The notes beneath the pieces are model-generated. The model searched no databases. It had not been told where the DNA came from and saw only the letters and a program-made list of their open reading frames with translations. Made by a program: the position numbers and the translations under genes. DNA of 64,000 nucleotides from positions 1 through 64,000 of the forward strand of contig JADGKB010000050.1 in the NCBI GenBank assembly GCA_027604185.1, written 5' to 3'. Source of the stretch: Boothiomyces macroporosus. Lineage: Eukaryota > Chytridiomycota > Chytridiomycetes > Rhizophydiales > Terramycetaceae. Shown here piece after piece: positions 32,823 through 42,595 of the stretch (positions within the stretch are counted from its first letter, which is position 1; each line of letters opens with the position of its first letter).

Positions 32823-33506
32823 TTATTGAGCATCGACTTGCACGGAAGGGTCGGATTTCTTGAATGGTTCCAACTCTACCAAGCGGTCGTTAATAGCAGT
32901 GATGACAGGATATTTGCTCATATCAACGCCCCATCTAAATTAGTCGTGATTACCTCTTTGCATTGTAAACTTGGGGAACGAGGTATGCATCTGCCAATGT
33001 AATTTCATCTCCAAAACAGTATTTTCCACCGTGCTTGATCAACATTGCCTCCAATGCTGCATTAAGAGAGAATACCTTGGAATCCGAGATCAATGAAATG
33101 GGCTGCCCATTCTTGTTTAGTTTCGCCAACATAATTTAGTACTCGGAGGTTCTGAATTGGCTGGATATCGCTTCCGATTAATGCGCAGATGGAGCGAACA
33201 GTTGCTCTCTTGAACGGATCTTTTGGAAGCAATGGTTTCTGAGGGTACAATTCGTCCACTAATTCCAAAATCGCTGACGATTGAATTACCAATTTGCCAT
33301 CAGGGAATAAGAGAGATGGCACTACACCATTAGGATTCTTTTCCTTGTACTCTGGAGTTTTCTATTTAAAGATTTTGTACTTGCTCTCCTTTGACCAAGT
33401 TTACCGGAATAGGATCGAACGGAATATCCTTGTAATTCAATGCGATGCGGACTCTCCATGAACATGAGCTTCTCCAATAAGTGTATAATTTCAAGTTGTC
33501 GGTCAT
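32823..33506 (-). CDS. Maleylacetoacetate isomerase (GST zeta), 208 aa
   Basis: Four exons split by three 19-nt introns (33362-33380, 33057-33075, 32935-32953). The start [19 protein letters not shown] contains the zeta-class SSCxWRVRIAL motif with the active-site Ser and Cys. [20 protein letters not shown] and [19 protein letters not shown] are the usual GST positions. It isomerises maleylacetoacetate to fumarylacetoacetate in tyrosine breakdown using glutathione. The length matches the family. Unspliced, the gene looks like scattered fragments. Confidence 0.92.
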
Positions 33507-33843
33507 TTTGGGCAAGTCATTTTTCTCACGAGACTTGGACTAAATTGTAGCTTGACCAAGTTGTTACAATCTGCACCATCATGATTATATGGAAACAAAG
33601 ACTGTTTATGCACCGGCATATTCAACCGAGTGGTTATATGGGAAAGAATCCCAGCCATATTGAGTTAGATCTCCATCCCATGCATTGAATTAAAGCAAAC
33701 AAACCCAGCAGAGTATATACCGTTTTGATTGTAATTAAGCGGCGATAAGATTGTAATCCAAATGTGTCACCAATTAGGCAACCAGAGCACGTTGTACTGA
33801 TTGATCATTTGATTTAAAAAGAAGCGTGAACATCTTTGCTTGG
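33507..33843. promoter_or_regulatory. Shared divergent promoter region
   Basis: 337 bp between the ATGs of the isomerase (minus) and acid phosphatase (plus). No coding seen; presumably both promoters. Confidence 0.35.
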
Positions 33844-34803
33844 ATGCTTTCGCTACTAACTGCTGCTGCTGCAAGCTCTCCAATAGTTCAAGACTATTAT
33901 TCATTTCTAGTTGTTGGGGATTACGGCTTTGCACATAACGCCGTCCAAGATCAACTTGCTACTACAATGAATGGTTGGGCTAGAGATACAGGAGCAGCAC
34001 ATATTGTTGGTGTTGGGGATAACATTTACTATAATGGGGTAAAGAGTATTGATGATTCACAGTGGGATTCAAATTGGTATCAACCATTTAAAGCCAACCA
34101 ACCTTACCTACGTGAGCTTCCGTGGCATGCGATGCTAGGAAACCATGATTATTGCTATGGCAATCCGTGGGCAGAGATTCAATACAAACAGAATGGATGG
34201 CGAATGGACGATTTCTTTTGGTCTTTTAGTGTGCAACTACCATCTTCTAAAACGGCAACCTTTATCTACTTGGACACAAACTTTCTAGCGTACGGGCCAA
34301 ACACCCAACCGTGGATCTTGCAAGACTGTCACGGTATGTTTGACGTATTCCAGCAACAAATAATCAAGAACAAGTGGTCAGTTGAATCACAACTAAACGA
34401 AATCGAAAATCTGTTGTTGAAATCAAAATCTTCTGATTGGGTATTTGTATTTGGTCATCACCCATTGGGGTATGGTCCTTGTGGTGCAGAAGGAAACTTG
34501 AATCAATTAGCTTCCTTGTTGGAAAAGTATCAGGTACAAATGTACATTAATGGCCATGTTCATTCGTTGGATTACGGTACTAGTCCATCAGGAACTCTTT
34601 ACTTTACAAGTGGAGCTGGGGGTGACGTTAATGGTGGTGGATGTAAACCTCAGAACGCAAACCAATGGAGTAAAGACCATTTGGCAGGATTCATCTCGTG
34701 CAAGATCCAGGGAAACGAAGCGTATGTTAGTGTGGTTGATTCTCACGGGGCTACAATCTTTAGCACTGCAGTCAATCCTAAAACAAATATACATCCTAAA
34801 TGA
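33844..34803 (+). CDS. Secreted purple acid phosphatase (TRAP type), 319 aa
   Basis: ATG 33844 gives a signal peptide (MLSLLTAAAASS). The metallophosphatase motifs are in order: VVGDYGF, GVGDNIYYNGV, LGNHDYCYGN, FGHHPLGYG and INGHVHSLDYG, supplying the Asp, Tyr, Asn and His ligands of the Fe/metal centre. Small tartrate-resistant type (about 35 kDa), as in animals and oomycetes, without the large plant-type N-domain. No intron. Expected role: phosphate release from organic esters outside the cell or in the secretory pathway. Confidence 0.92.
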   Translation: MLSLLTAAAASSPIVQDYYSFLVVGDYGFAHNAVQDQLATTMNGWARDTGAAHIVGVGDNIYYNGVKSIDDSQWDSNWYQPFKANQPYLRELPWHAMLGNHDYCYGNPWAEIQYKQNGWRMDDFFWSFSVQLPSSKTATFIYLDTNFLAYGPNTQPWILQDCHGMFDVFQQQIIKNKWSVESQLNEIENLLLKSKSSDWVFVFGHHPLGYGPCGAEGNLNQLASLLEKYQVQMYINGHVHSLDYGTSPSGTLYFTSGAGGDVNGGGCKPQNANQWSKDHLAGFISCKIQGNEAYVSVVDSHGATIFSTAVNPKTNIHPK

Positions 34804-34846
34804 AACTTTTGACAAAGTATCTGTATTCAAAAGTAGATTTATTATT

Positions 34847-35344
34847 TTAAAATGGTGGTTGAACCTGGCAAACAGTTCTATAGCAATTAATCAAGTTACC
34901 AAGCTGGTTACCAAACTTGAACTGGTTGTTACAGTTGGTTTGGCACTGCTGACATTGAGTCACGCACTGGTTGCGTTGTCCAAGTTCATTGCCAAATGGA
35001 AACTTTGCTGCACATTTGGCATCACAGTTTGCGAATACAGTTGCTGTTGGAGCAGGTGGAGCAGCTTGAGTAGTTGGCTGTGCAGCAGCAGTAGTTGGCA
35101 AAACAAAGTCTGGTGTACATTGAGCAATACACTGGTTTTGTTCACCTAATTGGTTACCGAATGGAAATTCTTTTACACAGTGTTGAGCACAAGCTTTGCA
35201 GACATTTTGACATTGGATGAGTCTGCCTAATTGGTTTCCAAAAGGAAATCGTTTGTGACACAGCTGATTGCAGTTTTGTGGATCAGCTTGTGGCATTGGA
35301 GTAGCCGAAACTAGAGCGATAGCAGTCAAGATTGTCAATTTCAT
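34847..35344 (-). CDS. Secreted Cys-repeat protein, four FPFGNQLG modules, 165 aa
   Basis: Signal peptide MKLTILTAIALVSA at ATG 35344. The mature part holds four copies of a module of about 25-30 residues: C-x3-C-x(3-4)-F-[PK]-FGN[QE]LG-x4-C-x(3)-C, for example CHKRFPFGNQLG and CNNQFKFGNQLG. A Thr/Ala/Pro linker (about residues 82-100) separates two pairs. Cysteine count is even and paired, so disulfides are likely. I do not know this module from any named family. It could be a cell-wall or effector-like protein. It converges with the acid phosphatase gene, 43 bp apart. Confidence 0.8.
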   Translation of the reverse strand: MKLTILTAIALVSATPMPQADPQNCNQLCHKRFPFGNQLGRLIQCQNVCKACAQHCVKEFPFGNQLGEQNQCIAQCTPDFVLPTTAAAQPTTQAAPPAPTATVFANCDAKCAAKFPFGNELGQRNQCVTQCQQCQTNCNNQFKFGNQLGNLINCYRTVCQVQPPF

Positions 35345-35915
35345 GTTGGTGAGTAAAGATATGGGCGGTTTAAATACCTTTTTGTGGGCGAAGCAACTGC
35401 TGCAGTTTCGTTTCCTAATCAGTCACGCCCCAGAAGCTTGCTGGTTTGGGCTAGTCAAATTTCCACGCAATTCATTTATTGAGCCTACAATCGGGTATCT
35501 TTTCCAGACGGAAACCGATAACTACAACCCGCTTTACAGACTCTGAATAGAACTCTACAATTATGGTGTTATTTCTGCCATGGCATTTTTGGCTGGATGG
35601 TTGACAGCTGCAAAAGGCAGGCCCTGATTTTCTCGGGCACTTCTTTTGAGAATGCAAGTATTTTCGCCGCACTTGGCTGAATTATCACAAGGAGGTTGTC
35701 ATAATTTGAAAAACAAGGGAAAACGTTCTTTTTAAAAAGACAATTTGATTATTACAAGAATAGATTTCGTAATTCCCCTTTGCACGCGACCCAAGGAAGA
35801 CATACGCTTGATCTCCAAAAGCCTTGTTTTCTTGAGAAACGTAAATGCCAGACATTACATTCAAATGTATTACGGGTATACTAGAATCCAAACACATAAA
35901 GACAATGAATCTTTT
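35345..35915. other. Intergenic
   Basis: 571 bp. A 70-codon minus frame with ATG 35897 ends at 35685; it has no domain and I give it low weight. No RNA or repeat recognised. Confidence 0.35.
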
Positions 35916-37471
35916 TTATAATACATCTCCACTTTCAGAAGCTGGCCGACTAGGTGTAAACATCCCAGTAGGCACTTTAACAGTATGTACCCTCCTATGA
36001 GCCTTCCGTCTATGTACTGACCGCCTATAGCTAAACTGATCAGGCAAACTCTGAGTTTCCATTATATCTAAACCAACTTGACTGCTAGAATATGGTAAAT
36101 TCCCTCTAAAAGTGAAATTCTTTAAGTCTTGAGTGTTTGGAGATATTGTCAAGTGGTTGGTCATTAAATTGGCCAAGTGTGCGGTAACTTCGTTATCCGA
36201 CGGTGATAATATTACTCTATAGTTTTCAGGTGTTTCTTGAATGGGTGACATTCTTGGTTTAATTACAGTTGGCTTTGTTGTCAAATTAGACGGGCGTTTG
36301 TGTACACTTGGCCGTTGGTAGTGCATTCCATCAGTTTGTAATAGTGGTTGCGCGTTTGAAGTTGGCGGAGCTGTCCATGCTGAATGTACAGATTCGCTAT
36401 CATCATCAACAAATATAGGTCTAGATGGTTTATATGATCTGTTTGCCATCGGAGACATGCCAATAAAACTAGATCGTTTGCTAGGTGTTGGAGGTGTAAC
36501 ATGCATATCTGGTTAGTATATAGTTACCAAAAGCTTGGTTATTCAACATCTTTCCTAATCCTACTTGGTAATAACCTTGAATTTCGATATCTTCTTCAAT
36601 AAAAATCCTGGAGCTGTTTCTAGAATCTACCAATTTCTGTAATCCAAGCTCAGCATTTTCTTGCGAGCTGTTAAGCGACTTGTATAGAATATATCCGCTT
36701 CTTTCTTCATCAGAGCTATATCCAGAAACAGGATCGTTGCCTAGATTAATATGAATAACCTCTCCATTTCAAATCATGTGGCAAATCAGTTGAAAACTTT
36801 TCATTCAAAGGCATCGTTTCTTCACTCTTTTTGCTGATTTCTTTTTGTAACAATAACAGAGACAAGTTGTGTATCATTTGAGGCAATTCTTCTTGGAACA
36901 TGTTTCGCAGCTGTTTCTCAATTTGGCGTTGTAGCAGCTGTCTTATATTTGGTATATTATCAAAAGTAGAATTCACATTGACTGATTCTAGCGGGTCGTT
37001 TTTAAATACTAGAGTGATTCCTCTTTCCTTGTCGACTACCAGTACAATGATTCCTTTGAGTTTCAGTTTCGATATTCTCATTTGCATAGGAACCACTTGG
37101 TTAATAACAAATACCTAAAGGGCGGTGGGCTAAGAGCATTGTCCTTGATCCTAGTAGTCTGCCATTTGGCGGAATAGAAAGTGGGTTTGCTTGCACTTGG
37201 GTTTGAACAACAATGGAGGCATCGCCTTGGTATTGTAATTTGAATATTCCCTTAAACCTATCCTGAATCAACTCTGATATTTCCAAAATCTCTAGATCTG
37301 GAGGCTGGAATTAATCTTGATTACCTTGGTTCCCATGTTCAAAGCAGTTACTGTGATATCACCCACAATATTTTCTGGTTTCTTTCCGGTATTCAGAGCG
37401 GTAGTCAGTTGCTCTGTAGCTTTCTCAATGAAATCACTTGAAAACGAAGGCCAGTTGACTTTGAAGGACAT
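35916..37471 (-). CDS. MDM34: Mdm34, ERMES complex subunit, 492 aa
   Basis: Five exons; introns at 37305-37324 (20), 37096-37114, 36741-36759 and 36509-36527 (19 each). The SMP lipid-binding domain fills residues 1-200: [100 protein letters not shown]. Mdm34 sits in the outer mitochondrial membrane and, with Mmm1, Mdm10 and Mdm12, forms the ER-mitochondria lipid-transfer tether. The C-terminal half is disordered and Ser/Pro-rich. It shares a 106-bp divergent promoter with the SGNH hydrolase gene. Confidence 0.95.
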
Positions 37472-37577
37472 TTTTTTGATTTGAAATTTCTTGCTTTAAA
37501 AAGTGAAATTATTCTCAGCTGATTCTGATTCACTTGACCAAATGAATGGATATTTCCATTGTTTTCTTTTTTAAAAA

Positions 37578-38303
37578 ATGTCGCTCTTGGTCTTGGGAAC
37601 TTCTCTCGTCGCTGGAACGCTTGGTGCTCCATGGGTAGATAAGCTAGATAAATCCGGTCTAAAAATACTGAATTATGGTATTAATGGGGTGCAATTGCCT
37701 GGGATTATTGAACAAGTAAAAACATTGCAAATCGAAAAGCCGAAAGCAATAGTGATAGTTGCAGGTGGGAATGATGTATACGCCTCATTTCCTGAATTGA
37801 AGCAAGGGGTTTTTGGCAATGGAAGGAAAGGAAGACCAGATTCCAGCCCAGAGGAATTCAAAATCGAAATGCTGGAGCTACTAAGCCTTCTTTCGGAAAT
37901 GTATGGGGAGGTTCCGATAGGGATTGGGAACATCAAGCCCATTGGGGAACAGTTGGATACTAATTTAAACGATCAGCTACGCGCTTTTAATGGGGTGATT
38001 GATGAAATCATTTGCACAAAATCGAATTACTCACTCTTGGATTTCTACACTCCGCTTTCTGATTTGTGTCGGCAAAACAATTTGGCAGTAAAGATAGAAT
38101 CTGATAACCTTACTTTTATGATCAATCCATCGAGGATGATTTACATTTACTCTCTGTACAAGCTTACTCTTGGCTACTATTCCTATGATAGTATTGGGGA
38201 CGCGAGAGGTTTTTACTGTACCTGTGATGGATCTCACTTTAATGAGAGATCTGCTGCAATAGCTTTGAAGATTGTCTTGGATTACCTCAGCACTTTGAAA
38301 TAG
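37578..38303 (+). CDS. SGNH/GDSL-like hydrolase, 241 aa
   Basis: No intron. Block order fits the SGNH fold: LGTSLVAGTLGAPW (block I, but GTS replaces the usual GDS), LNYGINGVQLPGI (block II Gly/Asn), VIVAGGNDVYASF (block III GxND) and CDGSHFNERSAAI (block V, DxxH). Catalytic Ser, Asp and His are therefore available. No signal peptide, so probably a cytosolic esterase or lipase of unknown substrate. Confidence 0.85.
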   Translation: MSLLVLGTSLVAGTLGAPWVDKLDKSGLKILNYGINGVQLPGIIEQVKTLQIEKPKAIVIVAGGNDVYASFPELKQGVFGNGRKGRPDSSPEEFKIEMLELLSLLSEMYGEVPIGIGNIKPIGEQLDTNLNDQLRAFNGVIDEIICTKSNYSLLDFYTPLSDLCRQNNLAVKIESDNLTFMINPSRMIYIYSLYKLTLGYYSYDSIGDARGFYCTCDGSHFNERSAAIALKIVLDYLSTLK

Positions 38304-38596
38304 AACTGATCAATAAAGAGGATTGACAAGCAGATTATCATATTTGACAAGTATTAAATTAATCATATTTGACAAGCAGATTATCAACTTGTAAGAGCAG
38401 CGCGGCTGGAGTCCAGCGGGAAATCAAATTGATCACAGGGCACCTTGCTTTGAGGACAAGATGGTATACGTTGAATAACGTTACTAACTCGATCTGTTTC
38501 AACAAATGACTTTTTTGATTAATGATCTCTGGTGAAACAAAGTTTGGCTCCTCCTGTGGCTGAGAGTATTTAAAGTTTTTTCGCCTTGTAAACTTT
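38304..38596. other. 5' region of the F-box gene with a direct repeat
   Basis: The sequence ATTTGACAAGCAGATTATCA occurs twice in this 293-bp stretch (near 38320 and 38370), with a third partial ATTTGACAAG between them. A minus-strand frame (38359-38676) covers this region and overlaps the first exons of the F-box gene; it is discussed under rejected items. Confidence 0.5.
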
Positions 38597-39871
38597 ATGT
38601 TTAAAAAGTAATTTAAACCTAACGATAGGTGGCTAAAGAAGGGCCCGCCCTCCAAGCTGTTGATTAAAGAAACCATTCATTACGACGACGAACCCCATAG
38701 TGCGACCGACTCTGCCTTTGGGGAAGATATTTCAAAAATAGGTACCTATTACTGATACAGACTTTATCTCTGCTCTTCCCCTTGAATTAGCTGCCTACAT
38801 ACTGGGATATACCAGCATCTCTGATCCTACTTTTCTTGTTTCCAAAGCATGGAAATCTGTCAGAGAAGATTCAATGGTCTGGAAGCAGTTTTACCTACGG
38901 TCATTCACTCCCCCAAGGGGACCAATTGCGAACTGGAATGAATTATACCAAAAAAGAATGAGGCTGGGTGAGAATTGGAGGAATGGGCTTGTAGACGGAA
39001 AGAGTTTGGCTGGACATTTGGATGCTGTTTACTGTATTCAATTTGACTCTGAAAAGATTATCAGCGGTTCAAGGGACCAGACAATCAAATACTGGGACTT
39101 GAAAACTTATAAATGCTACAGGACACTTTCTGGACACACCGGCTCAGTCTTATGTCTCCAGTTCAATGAACAGTATATAATATCTGGAAGCTCGGATACT
39201 ACGATTAGAATATGGGATACAGTAACTGGGGAAACATTAAAAGTACTGTCTGGACATGAATTACCAGTTCTGGATGTAAGATTTAACGACAAGTATATAT
39301 TTTCTGGTTCCAAAGACTGTACAATCAAAATGTGGGATTTGAAAACCGGAGAGCTACTTCACACATTCACTGGCCATTCCGCTGCAGTAAATTGCATTTA
39401 TGTTCATACCGACAGTGTGGTGTCTGCAAGTGGGGATGGATCAATCAGAAGATGGTGTCTTAAAGAACTCCGCATAATTCAAGAGTTTAGAGGACACGCT
39501 AGAGGCTTGGCGTGTGTTTTATATGATGGACGCACTATCATTAGTGGCTCAAATGACAAAACTATTAGATTCTGGAATACAGAATCTGGCCTCGTCCGCG
39601 AATTAAAGCAGCACACTGAACTAGTCCGTACACTAGCATTCAACCGGGATTTCATTGTCAGTGGAAGCTACGACCAAAGTATCAAAATATGGGATTTTGA
39701 TGGTAATTTGATACTAGATATGAAAGACGCTCATCGTAGTTGGGTCTTTCATGTTCAAATAGATTGTACAAAGATTGTTAGTAGTGGCCAAGTAACTTTT
39801 ATTAATTATAGGACAACAAGATTATTATTTGGGATTTTAGTAATGGGGAAGATATGAGTATGTTTGTATGA
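38597..39871 (+). CDS. F-box/WD40 protein, 404 aa
   Basis: Four exons; introns at 38608-38628 (21), 38742-38760 (19) and 39792-39811 (20). The first exon codes only about three and two-thirds codons (ATG TTT AAA AA). An F-box follows at about residues 38-80 (ISALPLELAAYILGYTSISD). Seven WD repeats come next, from about residue 120 (LDAVYCIQFDSEKIISGSRD), closing with DNKIIIWDFSNGEDM after the last splice. The family (Cdc4/Met30/Fbxw-like) are substrate receptors of SCF ubiquitin ligases. Substrate unknown. Confidence 0.9.
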
Positions 39872-39904
39872 ATAACAATAAATGTTTTGCTAGATTTTAA
39901 GTGT

Positions 39905-40125
39905 ATTAGAATCTAATTGGTTGAGTACAGTATAATTGGTTGAGTTTATCAGTTGAGTATGATATTAGAACCTAATTGGTGGAATATATCAGTTGAGTAT
40001 GATATTAGAACCTAATTGGTGGAATATATCAGAAGACTGTCATACTAGAACCTAATTGGTCGAGCACTTGATGCAGATATCTTTGTAGAACCTAGCTGAT
40101 TGGATACCGTAGAATCTAATTCAAG
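39905..40125. repeat. Degenerate tandem repeat with two perfect 40-nt units
   Basis: Units at 39951-39990 and 39991-40030 are identical over 40 nt. The core TAGAACCTAATTGGT recurs in diverged copies on both sides (near 39907, 39931, 40046, 40086 and 40110). It lies just downstream of the F-box/WD40 gene and within 150 bp of the monooxygenase start. Confidence 0.85.
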
Positions 40126-40274
40126 GTAATGTGAAATCTGAATGAAAACAGAATAGATGATCCAGATCCTTCCTTTTTAATTTTGGTGAATCATTCAAAT
40201 CTGCGGTTGATAAGCGTGTTGGTGAATCATCAAAGGCTTTAAATATCCGAGTTCTAAACATCCTTCCGAGAAAA

Positions 40275-41945
40275 ATGAAACATGAATATCGAGTCGTAGT
40301 ATCTGGAGCCGGTGTTGCCGGTCTGACCTTCACTGCCGAATTGTTACGCCAAGGAATAGATCCCAATGATATCCTCCTTATTGATAATCAGCCATCAAAG
40401 CGCAAGTTTACAAAAGCCTCTGTTCTTCATTTACGTGTGCAAGAGATTCTTTCTTGCTATGATTTAACAGAAAAGATGCAAGCGTATGGTAATTGGATCA
40501 CTAGTGCTTCTATTATCTCTAATGGTAGTGTGCTGAACACTAATCATCTTCAGTTGCCACTATATTCCAAGCACAAGGGGTATATCGGTACTGAGCAGTG
40601 GCTAGTAGAGCAAACGCTTTTAGATTATATTACTAGTAAAGGCGGACAGGTATATTGGTCAACAGAGATTCAAGATTTTGATCAAGGGGATTTGATTCAG
40701 GCACGAGTAAAGCACAACAATGAAATCAAGACCGTCACTACACAGTACTTGGTTGGAAGTGAAGGTGGCAAGTCTACCATTAGGAAACATTTGGGATTGT
40801 CGTTTGTAGGTGAATCTGGGCCACTTGCTGTTGCCGTTCACTTTAAGGGAGACAAACTCAAACATACAGATGAAAACACTCTGAATATATATGGTAATTC
40901 TACTGGTGTAGCGTTAAGTATGGGAATGCCTAATGGAAATTGGATGGTTGGAATGGATGTTTCCACAGCAGAAGTTGAAGAGTACTTGAGTGAATCTAAA
41001 GACCACCATGGGCAATACTATTTCGACAAGGAAATGCCCGACAGCTTTCTATCTAAATTAATACAAAAGAAACTGGACCCAGACTTTACTGGTTTTGACG
41101 CTGTAATCTGGAAATCTGGGTACAGAATACAAAACCGTATAGTTGACAAGTTTGGCAACGGAAAGAATATCTTTTTGATTGGGGATGCTGCTCATTTAAC
41201 CTCACCACAGTCTGGATCTGGAATGAACTATGCTATCTATGATGGCAACAATCTAGGTTGGAAGCTAGCAATGGTTCTTCAAAAGCTGGCCTTACCTGTC
41301 ATTTTGGATACGTTTGAACAAGAAAGAAGAGATGCTACTCAAGCTTTGCTTCAAGTCACGAAACAAATCGACCAACTGACTACATCCCTCACTACAATGT
41401 CGTTATTTGGGAAATCAGTTTTATCTACGATGCTAAAACTTCCACCATTTACTATTCTTCAAGAATACCAGCGGTTGTTTGGCCATGGGTTTTCACTTAC
41501 TTACAAATCACTGCTTTCATGTGATACTTACTCTACCTTTCTGACAAGTGCGTATGAAAAGGTGTATTTTGATGGGCAGTACGGCGTTGGACAACGGTTT
41601 AATCCATGCACTTTGGACTTTATCAAAGAACGTTTCTTGACTGAAACATCTGGATTCAAAGTGGTGTACTTTGCTGATTCAATTGACACTTTGGAGTATG
41701 CTCAAAGGAATACAGAGTATTTGTTAAACAAGATCAAACAAGTTACTGATGTCGTTGTGGTTCCTCTAACTAGAAGGGACATTTATTCTACCTGTAAAAT
41801 CGACAAGGGAATCATGGTTATTCGACCAGATGGGTTTGTTGGGTTAAAGACAAGAGAACTTTCTTTTGGTTCTATTGCAAAGTACTTTAACTCGTTTTGC
41901 CCGCAACTTCATACTGTTGACCCGACCTCTATCTTTTACAACTAA
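40275..41945 (+). CDS. Class A flavin monooxygenase, phenol-hydroxylase-like, 556 aa
   Basis: No intron; ATG 40275. The FAD motif VVVSGAGVAGLTFTAELLRQ (GxGxxG) is at the N-terminus, a DG-like motif appears as YLVGSEGGKSTIRK, and FLIGDAAHLTSPQSGSGMNY is the second FAD-binding GD motif. The thioredoxin-like C-terminal region (residues about 430-556) includes VVYFADSIDTLEY and MVIRPDGFVGLKT, as in phenol 2-monooxygenase/TetX-type enzymes. Expected reaction: NADPH-dependent hydroxylation of an aromatic or polyketide substrate. No pathway partner is nearby. Confidence 0.88.
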   Translation: MKHEYRVVVSGAGVAGLTFTAELLRQGIDPNDILLIDNQPSKRKFTKASVLHLRVQEILSCYDLTEKMQAYGNWITSASIISNGSVLNTNHLQLPLYSKHKGYIGTEQWLVEQTLLDYITSKGGQVYWSTEIQDFDQGDLIQARVKHNNEIKTVTTQYLVGSEGGKSTIRKHLGLSFVGESGPLAVAVHFKGDKLKHTDENTLNIYGNSTGVALSMGMPNGNWMVGMDVSTAEVEEYLSESKDHHGQYYFDKEMPDSFLSKLIQKKLDPDFTGFDAVIWKSGYRIQNRIVDKFGNGKNIFLIGDAAHLTSPQSGSGMNYAIYDGNNLGWKLAMVLQKLALPVILDTFEQERRDATQALLQVTKQIDQLTTSLTTMSLFGKSVLSTMLKLPPFTILQEYQRLFGHGFSLTYKSLLSCDTYSTFLTSAYEKVYFDGQYGVGQRFNPCTLDFIKERFLTETSGFKVVYFADSIDTLEYAQRNTEYLLNKIKQVTDVVVVPLTRRDIYSTCKIDKGIMVIRPDGFVGLKTRELSFGSIAKYFNSFCPQLHTVDPTSIFYN

Positions 41946-42157
41946 ATACTTGTATCAAACCATTCTAAACTACAAATAACGTGCAGATAGCTACCAAATA
42001 TATCCTGCTAATAAACAATCACATTTATAATCAAGTAGATCCAATTTGGCATAAAGGCAGTCTCCAGAACGACTGTTACCCAGGGCAGATAATCAAGAAA
42101 AGGCAGCATTTAACACACCAAAATCCATTAATTCAAATGTTTGAAGAATGGAGTTGT

Positions 42158-42559
42158 TTATTTCCTGTATCCCAAGTATAGAATGATATTGGAAATATTT
42201 CCGCATATATGTAGCCCACAATGAAACATTGAACTGCAGTTTTGGTCATTCGACTGTCGGGCTAAATAGTATAATGAGAATCCTGTCAGTACAACCATGT
42301 AATATTGTACTTGATACAGACTGCCATAAGCTAGCACCAAGTGATACAGGAATCCTAGACTGGCGCATATGATATCAATAGTTCTCCGTATCCCTTTGGT
42401 TGGGTGACTCCAGTAGTTTATCGAAGTTACCCACACAGTGAAACACACCAGCGCACAGAAATATAATTCATATGTTATTGCGGTTATAATCGATAGCCAT
42501 ATAAATTGCGCTACAAATAAAATCCTTCTACTGTATTGCGGTGGTAAAACCAGAGTCAT
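42158..42559 (-). CDS. Small multi-pass membrane protein, 133 aa
   Basis: ATG 42559 (MTLVLPPQYSRRILF). About four hydrophobic helices, with INYWSHPTKGIRRTIDIICA and a C-terminal FHCGLHICGNISNIILY. The Asp, several His and the topology faintly recall the CREST hydrolase (ceramidase-like) superfamily, but I would not assign it. The start codon lies only 36 bp from the ATG of the divergent TBC gene. Confidence 0.65.
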   Translation of the reverse strand: MTLVLPPQYSRRILFVAQFIWLSIITAITYELYFCALVCFTVWVTSINYWSHPTKGIRRTIDIICASLGFLYHLVLAYGSLYQVQYYMVVLTGFSLYYLARQSNDQNCSSMFHCGLHICGNISNIILYLGYRK

Positions 42560-42595
42560 GTTTTGAAAAAAGTTTCAGGTTCAGTTCGCGTATTG

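Noticed and set aside
38359..38676. A 105-codon minus-strand frame starting with ATG and ending LLLQVDNLLVKYD
   Set aside because: Its first half is antisense to exons 1-2 of the F-box/WD40 gene, whose frame is well supported. The second half has no ATG and ends in a direct repeat. No splice partner was found.
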